Source: UBA2779 sp965232165 (GTDB lineage: Bacteria; Spirochaetota; Spirochaetia; DSM-2461). From it: DNA of 64,000 nt. The notes beneath the pieces are model-generated. The model ran no database searches, was not told where the DNA came from, and worked only from the letters and a program-made list of their open reading frames with translations. A program made the position numbers and the translations under genes. The stretch is from NCBI GenBank assembly GCA_965232165.1, contig CBDDOY010000002.1:62001-126000 (forward strand), given 5' to 3'. This document shows positions 8,834-17,891 of the stretch, one piece after another; within the stretch, counting starts at the first letter, position 1, and each line of letters begins with the position of its first letter.

Positions 8834-8880
8834 AACCACGGAACACACGGAAAGATTTTAACCGCGAAAGACACGAAAGT
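8834..8880. repeat. Intergenic CACGGAACACACGGAAAG / ACCGCGAAAGACACGAAAG repeat
   Basis: Two related purine-rich motifs, ACCACGGAACACACGGAAAG (8835-8854) and ACCGCGAAAGACACGAAAG (8861-8879), sit between trpA and the tail-gene remnant, after an 11-base G run. I recall near-identical strings as intergenic repeats in many unrelated environmental bacteria; that is memory, not a search result. No gene is visible in it. Confidence 0.4.
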
Positions 8881-9170
8881 TCAATGTTCATGATTATTTA
8901 TAGAGGCAAAGTATGAAACATCTGCGGATAGTATCCCGAGGCCGCTGGAAGTGATAACCACATCCTGGAACCAATCGAAAAGGTCCCGGTCCTGGGCCGC
9001 TCCTCTTTCCAGCGTTACATCGGCAAAGGTCATGCGTCCCTGATTCTTGTTGGGGATGAGGGAGCCGCCCTCAAAATATTGGACATTGGCCACTTCCACT
9101 GAAAGCTCGCTGCGTTTCTGGAAACCAGCGTGGCCGATGTCGTCGATTTCGGCAATGAACTTGAACCCCG
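8881..9170 (-). pseudogene. Phage/contractile-injection tail tube protein, 5'-truncated
   Basis: The last ~96 residues of this frame match the T4 gp19-like tail tube family: FKFIAEIDDIGHAGF, ELSVEVANVQYFEGG, then LIPNKNQGRMTFADVTLERG and DLFDWFQDV. The open frame continues upstream to 9270 but that part is the tail-sheath sequence read out of frame, so tube homology begins at about 9171. Family members are about 145-155 residues, so the first 10-20 are missing. It would form the inner tube of a contractile tail or extracellular injection system; here it is a remnant with no baseplate, ATPase or other tail gene nearby. Confidence 0.75.
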
Positions 9171-9988
9171 GCGATGATTCCAGAAGGTGGAACGACGATT
9201 TTGTCCTTCGGTCCAAAGACGCTCCTGACCGGATTGAGCGCCTGAACTCGCGGCCAATAAATGGCTGCATGTTCGGCGAGTTCCTGCAATGCCGCAGTGG
9301 AAGTCACATAGTTCACGATATCGGCGGCACTTTGATTCTCCGGTGGATCGAGGACCGCAGAAGCCATTCCATCCCGTGTCACTTCACAGTAACTCACCAT
9401 GGCATTGTGAACGGCTGCGGTGGCGCGGCCTGGTATCAGCAACAACGACAAGTCCTGGACTTGGTCGGGGGCATACATTCCTGTTTTGCCGGTATCCGAG
9501 CCGATAAAATCGGTGTCGTCCAAACCGGCAAGAGCGACTGTCTGCACATCGGGAAGCAAACTGTCTCCGGCGAGCTGGCCGATGGTCCTGATGAGCAGCG
9601 AGCCGGACCGGCTATCGTTGATCACGGCATTGATGTATCTTTCTATGTCGGGGTCCATCTCCAAATTGGGGAAGACCTCCCGATAGACGCCGTCATCCAC
9701 TACCGCCAAATCGAAGGCACTCGCTTCACCGGAAGTGGCAGGCCGCACCTCGATTTCGAGGCGGTTGCCATACGCACCAGGGTCTTTCCCTTCAACTCGG
9801 ACTAAACTGACGATGTCTGCACCGGAACTGTTGTGCATCTCCGTATCCAGCCCAAATGCCGCAGCAGTGCTTCCACCGACATGCAAGCCGGCCGAAGGGC
9901 CAGTCGCGATGGTTCGAAGTTCGAGAAAGCCACCGACCGCTTCCGAAACCGCAGCTTCTAGACCGAAGTTTTCACGATATTCGTGCAT
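9165..9988 (-). pseudogene. Phage/contractile-injection tail sheath protein, internal fragment
   Basis: About 275 residues match the central part of tail-sheath proteins: GKDPGAYGNRLEIEV followed by FDLAVVDDGVYREVFPNL, then ALAGLDDTDFIG, a DGMASAVLDPPENQS segment, AAIYWPRVQALNP and VVPPSGIIAGV. The open frame runs on to 9071, but from 9164 down it overlaps the tube gene and no longer resembles sheath. Full sheaths are about 450-700 residues; the N-terminal domain and the C-terminal domain (after the PPSG motif) are absent. It therefore looks like a deletion that removed the sheath 3' end, the spacer and the tube 5' end, leaving a clean out-of-frame join at 9164-9171. Confidence 0.75.
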
Positions 9989-10226
9989 ATTTCATCACCA
10001 ATTTGGTAAAAACTCTGGTTTAAGGGATACACATGGCCGGCCCGCTATATGCAGAAGTCTAAATTTCACCTGTCAGACTCTTCGAACAGCCTATGTAGGC
10101 TTTTTCTTGCTTTCATTCTTGTCACCACTTCCCTTGAACCTTCTTATTCGCAAAGATTCGGGTAAATTCTAGTTATGAGGCAATTCGGGTCATGGCATAG
10201 GATGAAAACATGGCCTATAATGGGGT

Positions 10227-11153
10227 GTGAATTCAGTAATTGATCATATATTTCTCTTCCTCTATATAATCACCGTCGGTTTCACTTCCGCAGCGGTTGC
10301 TTTGAGTCTGCTATATTGGATGAGGAAGCGAAATCCCGGTCGATTCAATACCTTTATTTTCTTCGTCTATCTCACCTTCTTGCTTCTTATAGGCGGTATA
10401 GGCTTCTATTGGGAAGAACTCCTATCCGGCGGCAGGGGGGTTAGGCTGGGAATGGGGTTAGCGGAATTTGCCGGTTATGCCCTTCTCCTTTATTACCTGC
10501 CCGCAACGGTTAATCACATCACCGGACAGCCATGGACGGCTTTGCGTTTGGCGGCCGCAATCAGTGCCGCCACGGTGTATTTCATTCTTGGGGCGGTCTA
10601 TCTGTTCACAGGCTTTCTTGTTCCCATAGCCGTGTCGGCCGCTCTCGTGTATATTCTTTCATTGGCTGTAATACTCGTTGGCATCGTTCATGGCATTCCC
10701 TTGATCAAGCGGGGTTCCTCCCGTGCCACGGTTCTCCTCGTGACTCTGCTCACTATTGCCTTCCTGCCCCTGGTGATGATTGGATGGCTGCTGGATGGCA
10801 GCGGCCCGAGCTGGGAAATCAGCGGTTCACTGCGATTCCTCTTCCTTACCCTCTATTACTTTTCGATGGCACTCTCGGGTATCGTGTTTTATCTGAGGGA
10901 GATGACCGACGATGAGCAGTCTCAATCTCATAGGAGTACCCGGGGCAAGGTCGATATTTCCTTATCCCCTCGGGAGAGCTACATTGCCAATTCCATAACA
11001 AAGGGCCTTACCTATAGGGAAATTGCCGAGGAGTTAAGCCTCAGCACCAACACCGTGCGCAACCATGTGGCAAATGTATACAAGAAGCTTTCCGTGCGGT
11101 CCAAGATGGAACTGATGGGTGTGCTGAAGAAGGATCAATCATCCCTTGTATAG
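10227..11153 (+). CDS. Membrane-anchored LuxR-family transcriptional regulator
   Basis: A 308-residue protein. Residues 1-225 hold seven or so hydrophobic segments (for example FLFLYIITVGFTSAAVALSL and LFLTLYYFSMALSGIVFYL), so the N-terminus is a polytopic membrane sensor. Residues about 245-305 form a GerE/LuxR helix-turn-helix: LSPRE, then KGLTYREIAEELSLSTNTVR and VANVYKKLSVRSKMEL. It probably senses a membrane or extracellular signal and binds DNA while anchored; targets are unknown. The start is GTG 10227, with no strong ribosome site. The 3' end overlaps convergent rsmD by 19 bp. It stands alone, so no regulated partner can be named. Confidence 0.8.
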   Translation: MNSVIDHIFLFLYIITVGFTSAAVALSLLYWMRKRNPGRFNTFIFFVYLTFLLLIGGIGFYWEELLSGGRGVRLGMGLAEFAGYALLLYYLPATVNHITGQPWTALRLAAAISAATVYFILGAVYLFTGFLVPIAVSAALVYILSLAVILVGIVHGIPLIKRGSSRATVLLVTLLTIAFLPLVMIGWLLDGSGPSWEISGSLRFLFLTLYYFSMALSGIVFYLREMTDDEQSQSHRSTRGKVDISLSPRESYIANSITKGLTYREIAEELSLSTNTVRNHVANVYKKLSVRSKMELMGVLKKDQSSLV

Positions 11154-11683
11154 AAGCTGAGCATGGATTGACCATAGGCACGGACATCGTATTGTCTGAG
11201 TGTCTGTAAATTCAGGGGAAGCCCTTCCTGCGAGGGGTGGTGCATGATAAGAGAGCCGCCCGGGGCAGGCTGACCGGCTCTTTCTGAAAGTGCTAATAGC
11301 TTCGGTTTATCCCTCATTGCGAAGGGCGGATCGATGTAAACCAAGTCAAAACGCTTCATTCCGGGGTGAAGACTGCGTTCCGCCGGACGTATGAGCAATA
11401 CCATCTGCCCACTTTCCATCTCAGCATCGGCTATCGCCATGTTCTTTAATAGAGTCGCCCGCTTCTTTGAATCCTTCTCAACCAGCATGGCCATGCTGGC
11501 GCCTCGGCTGAATGCTTCCAGGGCCATGATGCCGGAGCCGGCAAAGAGATCGAGAAATGAACAGCCGCTGATGTCGCCGAGGATGGAAAACATGGACTCT
11601 CTCATCCTATCCATCGCAGGGCGAATCTCTCCCGGCGGGCAGGCGGCTGTCCTGCCTCGGTATCGGCCGCCAGTGATTCTCAC
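11135..11683 (-). CDS. rsmD: 16S rRNA (guanine(966)-N(2))-methyltransferase
   Basis: A 182-residue RsmD. It begins MRITGGRYRGR and carries RPAMDRMRESMFSIL, the SAM-binding DLFAGSGIMALEAFSRGA, and the catalytic YIDPPF (DPP[FY] class of N6/N2 methylases). It methylates G966 of 16S rRNA in the small subunit. The start overlaps the recG stop by 4 bp (11680-11683), so it is coupled to recG, and its 3' end runs into the convergent LuxR-type gene. Length and motifs are normal. Confidence 0.92.
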   Translation of the reverse strand: MRITGGRYRGRTAACPPGEIRPAMDRMRESMFSILGDISGCSFLDLFAGSGIMALEAFSRGASMAMLVEKDSKKRATLLKNMAIADAEMESGQMVLLIRPAERSLHPGMKRFDLVYIDPPFAMRDKPKLLALSERAGQPAPGGSLIMHHPSQEGLPLNLQTLRQYDVRAYGQSMLSFYTRDD

Positions 11684-13755
11684 AGGGTGCTCAGCAGGTC
11701 TTCATTGAAGGGGGGAAAGGATGTGAAGATATCCTTGATATTCTTATTGTCTTCCCTCATCAATAGAGGATCGGCGGCCATCACCCGCTGGGCTTCGTCC
11801 CTGGCTTCAAGAAGCAGGGGCAAATCCCGTACGGGGTTGGCGATGGTGAGTTTGAGAAATCCGGACTGTTTCACGCCGGCCATATCACCGGGCCCGCGGA
11901 ATTTCATGTCCTCTTCGGCAAGTTTGAATCCGTCATTGGTGTTTTTCATCGTCAGCAGCCGGTTCTTTCCCTCCTCGGTGAGGGGTTCCCCGTATACGAG
12001 GAAGCAGTATGACTGATGTGTTCCCCTTCCCACACGGCCTCGAAGCTGATGAAGGGCCGACAATCCGAACCGCTCCGCATGTTCTACCACCATGCAGGTG
12101 GCCTCGGGAACATCCACGCCCACTTCAACGACACTCGTAGCCGTGAGGAAGTCCAGCCGGCCGTCTTTAAATTCCATCATGATGCGGCGTTTTTCCTCCT
12201 CTTCGATACGGGAATGAATGAGCGCCCCCCTGAAATCAGGGAAGACTTGGCTGCTGAGATAGGAAAACATGTTTTCGGCGTCTTTGAGATTGCTTTTATC
12301 CGATTCCTCGATGAGAGGGTAGACGAAGTAGGCCCTGTTGCCGGCCTGCAATTCCCGCCTGACAAAACTGTAGACTTTGGCCTCGTTGCCCATGCGTGCG
12401 AGATGGGTTTCGATTAGAAGACGGCCCTTCGGCATGGTTGCAATGCTCGATACATCCATGTCTCCAAATGCGGTCAGGGCGATAGTACGGGGTATGGGCG
12501 TCGCCGAGAGTGCGAGGATATCGGGAGATTCTCCTTTGTCCGCCAGCGCACGGCGCTGATCGACGCCGAAGCGGTGTTGTTCATCAATGATAATCATGGC
12601 AAGGTTTTTGAAGCCGATGTCGGAACTGAATAGGGCGTGAGTGCCGATTATAAGGTCTATCTCTCCGGCGCGCAGGGCCTCAATGAGAGGTTTTCTAGCT
12701 TTGACGGCCACTTCCCCGCTGAGAAAGGCTATGCGGATGCCTATGGGTTCCAGCAAGCGTGCGGCATTGTCTGCATGCTGCCTGGCCAGTAGCTCTGTTG
12801 GCGCCATAAAGGCCGCTTGTCGGCCCGAACCGATGACTCCCAGACATGCGATGAAGGCCACCAGGGTCTTTCCTGATCCCACCTCTCCCTGGATGAGCCG
12901 CAGCATGGTTTCCGGGCGATTGACATCGTTTTTTATGTCCTTGAGCGCCAGGTCCTGATCGGGGGTGAGCTGAAACGGCAGGGTGTCGATGAGCTTGCGG
13001 GGCAGCGTGTCGTCCCATCGACGGTCAACAGGCGAGACTGTTTTCAGCCTGAGTTTTCGCTTCGCTACGGCAATCTGCAGATGGAAGAATTCTTCGAAGA
13101 TGAGGGCCTTGCGAATTCTGAAGGCTGTTTTCAGGGAAGGGGGGAAGTGGACATGGCCGAGACATTTCGCCTTATCCGGGATACGGCGTTCACGGAGGAT
13201 ATCCTGCGGCAGTTCATTGCGGAGATTGAACGCGTACCGGGCCAAAGCCGACTTCAATGCCTTTCTAAGCAATGTCTGGGTGAGATTTCCCCCCAATGCG
13301 TAGATCGGCAGGATGAGTCCGAAATCATGAGAAGGCAATTCTGTTTCGGCTGCCTCAAAGACAAACGCACCCGATTGAATCTCTCCATATTTCCCGCGGG
13401 CAAAGGGTCCTGCAACTCGAATTTTCTTGCCGACAGGCAGTTTTCTGGCTAGGAAATTCCTTCCGAAGCAAAGCATTGCGGCGGCGGCAGAGCCGTCGTT
13501 AATGATAACCTTGAGCGCCATGCCATTCTTCCAGCGGATGTTCTCATGAGCGATGACTTCGGCCTCTGTTACGGCAGGTCTGTCGGCGGTGGAATGGGCC
13601 AGGGAAACGTGCGTCATTCTATCTTCATAGCGAAGCGGATAATGACGGATCAGTTGGGCAACGTTGAAGATTCCAAGACGGCTCAGACTCTGGGCGCTCG
13701 TGGGCCCTATGTTTGCTACATCTGTTACCGGAAAAGTCAGTTCGCTTAGAAACAC
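11680..13755 (-). CDS. recG: ATP-dependent DNA helicase RecG
   Basis: RecG reverses stalled forks and branch-migrates Holliday junctions. GTG 13755 is chosen as start because the following FLSELTFPVTDVANIGP matches the family beginning and gives 691 residues, the usual size; the frame is open further upstream but that part is unlike RecG and reaches into the yggT 3' end. The N-terminal wedge/OB domain (about 60-160) is followed by the helicase core: GEVGSGKT (about 289), IIIDEQHRFGV (about 388), LSATPIPRTIALTAFGDMD, and the C-terminal half with VVEVGVDVPEA and HQLRGRVGRG. It lies in the dnaE-yggT-recG-rsmD run. Confidence 0.93.
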   Translation of the reverse strand: MFLSELTFPVTDVANIGPTSAQSLSRLGIFNVAQLIRHYPLRYEDRMTHVSLAHSTADRPAVTEAEVIAHENIRWKNGMALKVIINDGSAAAAMLCFGRNFLARKLPVGKKIRVAGPFARGKYGEIQSGAFVFEAAETELPSHDFGLILPIYALGGNLTQTLLRKALKSALARYAFNLRNELPQDILRERRIPDKAKCLGHVHFPPSLKTAFRIRKALIFEEFFHLQIAVAKRKLRLKTVSPVDRRWDDTLPRKLIDTLPFQLTPDQDLALKDIKNDVNRPETMLRLIQGEVGSGKTLVAFIACLGVIGSGRQAAFMAPTELLARQHADNAARLLEPIGIRIAFLSGEVAVKARKPLIEALRAGEIDLIIGTHALFSSDIGFKNLAMIIIDEQHRFGVDQRRALADKGESPDILALSATPIPRTIALTAFGDMDVSSIATMPKGRLLIETHLARMGNEAKVYSFVRRELQAGNRAYFVYPLIEESDKSNLKDAENMFSYLSSQVFPDFRGALIHSRIEEEEKRRIMMEFKDGRLDFLTATSVVEVGVDVPEATCMVVEHAERFGLSALHQLRGRVGRGTHQSYCFLVYGEPLTEEGKNRLLTMKNTNDGFKLAEEDMKFRGPGDMAGVKQSGFLKLTIANPVRDLPLLLEARDEAQRVMAADPLLMREDNKNIKDIFTSFPPFNEDLLSTL

Positions 13756-13763
13756 CGCTGGAA

Positions 13764-14357
13764 CTAGAGTCGCAGGAGAATGGGGTAGATGAATCGGTCC
13801 AATAAACTGCCGATGAGAAATCGTGCGGCCAATAGACTCACAGCACATATAGCCAGGGCGATGGGATAGGCCACCGTGCGGCTTGTGAATAAACCGAGAA
13901 TTTTCGCTACCCAAGGAAAGAGGAATCTGTCCAATCGGTCTATCCATTCTGGTCTCCCCTTAACCGCATACAAGGTGGTCAGGCGAATGAGCATCAGAAT
14001 GCCGATTAAGGTAGCTAGGAATGCCGCCAGCCCCCATATCAATTGTATGGCGAGGATGATCAGCTCTCCGGCACTGGGCATCCCGCCGGTGGAGAGCCGT
14101 TGTGTCAAGTAGAGGAGAAGGCTCAATAATGCCAGGCCCAGTACTGGCGAGAAATCGAATACGCCGAACCTCAGCCAGGATATTCTCATGAACCGGTTCA
14201 TATAGGGATCGGTAAACCGGTTGATTAGAGTCTTAATCTTGTTTGAACCTGGTGATATATTGGGAATCCAGCTTAGAAATACCCTCAGCAAGATGAGAAG
14301 GAAATATATCATGAGCAGTCCGCTCAGAATCTTCATAGTCAGTTGAAAAAAATTCAT
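13764..14357 (-). CDS. YggT family integral membrane protein
   Basis: A 197-residue membrane protein with about five hydrophobic segments and two YggT-type repeats; the first has the familiar LLRVFLSWIPNI...FTDPYMNRFMR pattern, and the second runs LIRLTTLYAV...DRFLFPWVAKIL. YggT proteins are cytoplasmic-membrane proteins linked to osmotic tolerance and cell division or motility in different bacteria; function here is not clear. The start at 14357 has AAGGAG seven bases upstream, better than the in-frame ATG at 14375, which would overlap the dnaE end. It follows dnaE by 5 bp and precedes recG by 8 bp, probably one transcript. Confidence 0.8.
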   Translation of the reverse strand: MNFFQLTMKILSGLLMIYFLLILLRVFLSWIPNISPGSNKIKTLINRFTDPYMNRFMRISWLRFGVFDFSPVLGLALLSLLLYLTQRLSTGGMPSAGELIILAIQLIWGLAAFLATLIGILMLIRLTTLYAVKGRPEWIDRLDRFLFPWVAKILGLFTSRTVAYPIALAICAVSLLAARFLIGSLLDRFIYPILLRL

Positions 14358-14362
14358 TAAAA

Positions 14363-17300
14363 TCACTCCTTCCATGCCGTGGCGACAACTTCGTTATCCC
14401 GAATCTTATCCAGGATGCTGTCGTCGACGGATAGGCTTAATTGTTTCGATGCCCGGATTATTGACCATTGCCCGTTCTCCTGGACATGGATGTATAGCTG
14501 CCCAGAGCCGGGGGTGTCCTGTATAGTCGTTCGTAAATCGATCAACGCCTCTTCGCCCAATTCAATGTCGGCCAACTCGATATGAATTTCAGGGGTTCGT
14601 GTCTCCTTGACTTCCTCGGGGAGTGTGATTGATTTTACTCTTAACTCAAAAGTCTCGTCCCGTTTTGAGACATACCCTTTGACACAGACTATGCTGTCGT
14701 CGATCAGCAGATGCCCGTGTTCCTTAAATACATTGCTGAAGACCGTGAGTTTGATGGTGTCATGGAAGTCCTCGATATCAGCGACAGCCATTTTTTCAGA
14801 TCTCTTAGTGAGAAAACTGCGGACATTCTTGAGTATGCCGAGCATTGTATAGAGCCTTCCATTGGATGCGTTTTCTATCTTGCGTAAATCCAAATTGGCG
14901 GTTTTCTTCCAGAGTTCCCGGTATGAATCGAGAGGATGTCCTGAAACATAAACACCGAGATGCTCTCTCTCGAGTTCGAGAAGTTTTCTATTAGACCACC
15001 CTTCGGCGGTCTCCCAATCAATATCTGTCGATACTTCATCATCGTCACTGTCAAAAAGCAGGGCCTGGCCCAACTCTTCTTCTTTCTTTCTTCTCTGCAC
15101 AGTTTCAATGAGCTTGTCGAGATTGAAGAGGAGGGTAGCACGGTTGTGCGACTCAATGGAGTCGAGCACACCGGCCTGGATACAGGATTCGAGGGCCTTG
15201 CGATTTACGGTCTTGTTGTTGGTCTTGTAGATGAAATCGGAGACATCGCGGAAATTTCCCTTCTGTTTTCGAGCCGCCACGATTTCTTCGGCGGCATACC
15301 GGCCTATCCCCTTGATGCCGAGCAGTCCATAAAAAATTTTGCCGTCGGAAACCGAGAATTGCACTTCCGAATGATTGACATCGGGAGGCAGTATCTCTAG
15401 ACCGTCGGCTTTGGTGAATTCTAGGTATTCTTTCAGTTTTTCGGAGTTGTTGATTTCGTTTGTAAGGTTCGCAGCCCAGAATTCTGCTGGAAATCTCGCC
15501 TTGCAGTAGGCTGTTCTATAAGCTATGACGGAGTAGGCCGCCGCATGGGATTTATTGAAACCGTATTTTGCGAAGGGTTTCAGCATTTCAAAAATACGGT
15601 TAGCCAGCTCAGTCGTATACCCTTTTGCCTCAGCACCCTGGATGAACTCCGGCTCCAGTTTCGCCATGACTTCCAATTTCTTCTTGCCCATGGCCGAGCG
15701 CAGTGTATCGGCTTTTCCCAGGCTGAATCCGGCGATGATCTGGGCAATTTTCATTACCTGCTCCTGGTAGATAATCACCCCATAGGTCGATTTCAGCACA
15801 TCCTCAATATCCGGGTGGGGATAAGAGATCTTGCGGGGGTCTTGCTTCCCGCTGATATATGAATCCATGTAGTCCATGGGACCGGGGCGGTAGAGCGCGT
15901 TCAGGGCGATCATGTCTTCCATGCATGTCGGCTTAGCCTTGCGGAGAATATCCTGCATCCCGTTGCTTTCAAATTGAAACACTGCCTCACTATGCCCCTC
16001 TCCAAGCATCTTGAAGGTGGCCTCATCATCTTCGGGAATTTCTTCTAAACTGAAGCCGGGCAGAACCTGCCGTATCAATTCCTCACAGTTCTTCAGGAGA
16101 GTAAGGGTTTTCAGGCCAAGAAAATCCATCTTCACCAGGCCGCAGGATTCGATGATGTCCATGGTGTAGGCCGTGATTATGTCGCCGGATTTCTGATCTT
16201 TTATCAAGGGAACATAGTTTGTAAGGACAGATTGTCCGATCACCTGGCCGCATGCATGGGTGGAAACATGCCTGTTCATTCCTTCCAGGATGGATGAAAC
16301 CTTGAACATCTTTTCATACACACCGCCGCGCCCGCAATATTCCTGGAGCTTTGGTTCCAGTTTCAGTGCATAATCGACGGTAATCTTCTTCTTCTCTTCC
16401 TCGGGGGGATTGCTCTTTGATTTATCACTTTTAATCTTAGATTTGGGCAGGGGCGCATCGGGAACAAGCTTGGTGATGGCATTAGATTCGTCGAAAGGGA
16501 TGTCCAGTACCCTGGCGACATCTTTGAGTACGGCCTTGGTCTTCAATGTTCCGAAGGTGCAGATGCCGGCGACATGCTCCCTGCCGTATTTGTCATGGAC
16601 GTAATCGATTACCTCTCCACGCCGCTCGAAGCAGAAATCAATGTCGAAATCCGGCATACTCACCCGTTCAGGGTTGAGAAACCTTTCAAACAAGAGGCTG
16701 TATTTGAGAGGATCTATATCGGTGATTCTTAGGGCGTAGGCCACTATGCTCCCTGCGCCGGACCCCCGACCGGGGCCTACAGGAATATCCTGCCGCTTGG
16801 CCCAGTCGATGAAATCCCATACTATAAGGAAATAGCCTTCGTAACCCATGCCTGCAAGCACTTCGAGTTCATACTCCGCCCTGTTTTTGACAGCCTGCCA
16901 CTCAGCCGAATCCTCTCCCTTGGCAAATGTCTCGGTATATCTTTCTTTCAGACCGCTGTCCGTGAGGTGGCGGAGATAGTGGATGGCTTTGCTGAAACCG
17001 CTGGGTATTTCATAGTGGGGAAGCTGTGGTTCGGCTCTGGGAATGTGTAAATCGCACCGCTGGGCAAGTTTCACCGTGTTTTCAATTGCATCGGGGAAGT
17101 CAGGAAACAGGGATTGCATCTCTTCTTCGGATTTGAAGTAGAACTCGGGATTCTCCGTCTTGAGCCGTTTGGTGTCGGATTGTTTTTTCCCGGTAGAGAT
17201 GCAGATCAATATGTCGTGGGCGTTGGCATGATCTTTGACGATGAAGTGGACATCATTGGTCGCGATGATGGGTATGCCGGTTTCTTCATGGAGGCGGCGC

Positions 17301-17866
17301 ATGCCCTGTCGGACGACTTCTTCCTCCTCCATGCCATGATTCATCACTTCAAGCCAGAAATTGCCTTCCCCGAAGAGTCCATTGTAGTACAGGGACCGGG
17401 TCTTCGCCTTCTCCATGTCACCGGCGAGAATGGCCGATGGGATTTCACCGCCCAGGCAGGCCGTCGAGGCCATCAGTCCCTCGTGATGCTTTTCGAGGAG
17501 TTCATCATCAATGCGCGGCCGATAGTAAAAACCCTCAAGATAGCCCTTGGAGGTGAGAAGCATGAGGTTTCTATAGCCCTCTTCATTCTTCGCATAGAGC
17601 ACGAAATGATAGCTTCGAGGCCCGCTGGTCGGCTTCGCAAACCTGCTTGTCGGTGCGACATAGACTTCTGAGCCGATGACGGGATTGATTCCCGCCTTGT
17701 GGCAGGCCTCCTCGAAATGAATCGCACCGAACAGATTGCCATGGTCGGTGAGGCCGACATGTTTCATGCCGAATTCCTTGGCCTTGGCGACATAGTCTTT
17801 TATACGGCAGGCTCCGTCGAGCAGTGAATAATCCGAATGGTTGTGTAGGTGAACAAAGCCGCTCAT
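14363..17866 (-). CDS. dnaE: DNA polymerase III alpha subunit
   Basis: A 1167-residue DnaE, the replicative polymerase. The start at 17866 is preceded by GGGAGG. The N-terminal PHP domain shows HLHNHSDYSLLDGA (residues 6-19), the GPGRGSGAGS motif is near residue 365, and the catalytic PDFDIDF is near residue 404. A helix-hairpin-helix (LGIKGIGRYAAEEI) and a C-terminal OB domain (TMLGILKNVRSF...VADIEDF) follow. Length is that of the standard DnaE1, not the shorter error-prone DnaE2 or PolC. It follows the molybdenum-hydroxylase-like genes by only 25 bp on the same strand and precedes yggT by 5 bp. Confidence 0.96.
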   Translation of the reverse strand: MSGFVHLHNHSDYSLLDGACRIKDYVAKAKEFGMKHVGLTDHGNLFGAIHFEEACHKAGINPVIGSEVYVAPTSRFAKPTSGPRSYHFVLYAKNEEGYRNLMLLTSKGYLEGFYYRPRIDDELLEKHHEGLMASTACLGGEIPSAILAGDMEKAKTRSLYYNGLFGEGNFWLEVMNHGMEEEEVVRQGMRRLHEETGIPIIATNDVHFIVKDHANAHDILICISTGKKQSDTKRLKTENPEFYFKSEEEMQSLFPDFPDAIENTVKLAQRCDLHIPRAEPQLPHYEIPSGFSKAIHYLRHLTDSGLKERYTETFAKGEDSAEWQAVKNRAEYELEVLAGMGYEGYFLIVWDFIDWAKRQDIPVGPGRGSGAGSIVAYALRITDIDPLKYSLLFERFLNPERVSMPDFDIDFCFERRGEVIDYVHDKYGREHVAGICTFGTLKTKAVLKDVARVLDIPFDESNAITKLVPDAPLPKSKIKSDKSKSNPPEEEKKKITVDYALKLEPKLQEYCGRGGVYEKMFKVSSILEGMNRHVSTHACGQVIGQSVLTNYVPLIKDQKSGDIITAYTMDIIESCGLVKMDFLGLKTLTLLKNCEELIRQVLPGFSLEEIPEDDEATFKMLGEGHSEAVFQFESNGMQDILRKAKPTCMEDMIALNALYRPGPMDYMDSYISGKQDPRKISYPHPDIEDVLKSTYGVIIYQEQVMKIAQIIAGFSLGKADTLRSAMGKKKLEVMAKLEPEFIQGAEAKGYTTELANRIFEMLKPFAKYGFNKSHAAAYSVIAYRTAYCKARFPAEFWAANLTNEINNSEKLKEYLEFTKADGLEILPPDVNHSEVQFSVSDGKIFYGLLGIKGIGRYAAEEIVAARKQKGNFRDVSDFIYKTNNKTVNRKALESCIQAGVLDSIESHNRATLLFNLDKLIETVQRRKKEEELGQALLFDSDDDEVSTDIDWETAEGWSNRKLLELEREHLGVYVSGHPLDSYRELWKKTANLDLRKIENASNGRLYTMLGILKNVRSFLTKRSEKMAVADIEDFHDTIKLTVFSNVFKEHGHLLIDDSIVCVKGYVSKRDETFELRVKSITLPEEVKETRTPEIHIELADIELGEEALIDLRTTIQDTPGSGQLYIHVQENGQWSIIRASKQLSLSVDDSILDKIRDNEVVATAWKE

Positions 17867-17891
17867 CACGCCCTCCCGCATCTATAATATG

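Noticed and set aside
9047..9805. 252-residue plus-strand frame over the tail remnant
   Set aside because: The minus-strand frames match sheath and tube families; this one does not match any family and is a shadow.
13756..13947. N-terminal extension of RecG
   Set aside because: The extra 64 residues lie in the yggT 3' region, are unlike RecG, and the GTG at 13755 gives normal length.
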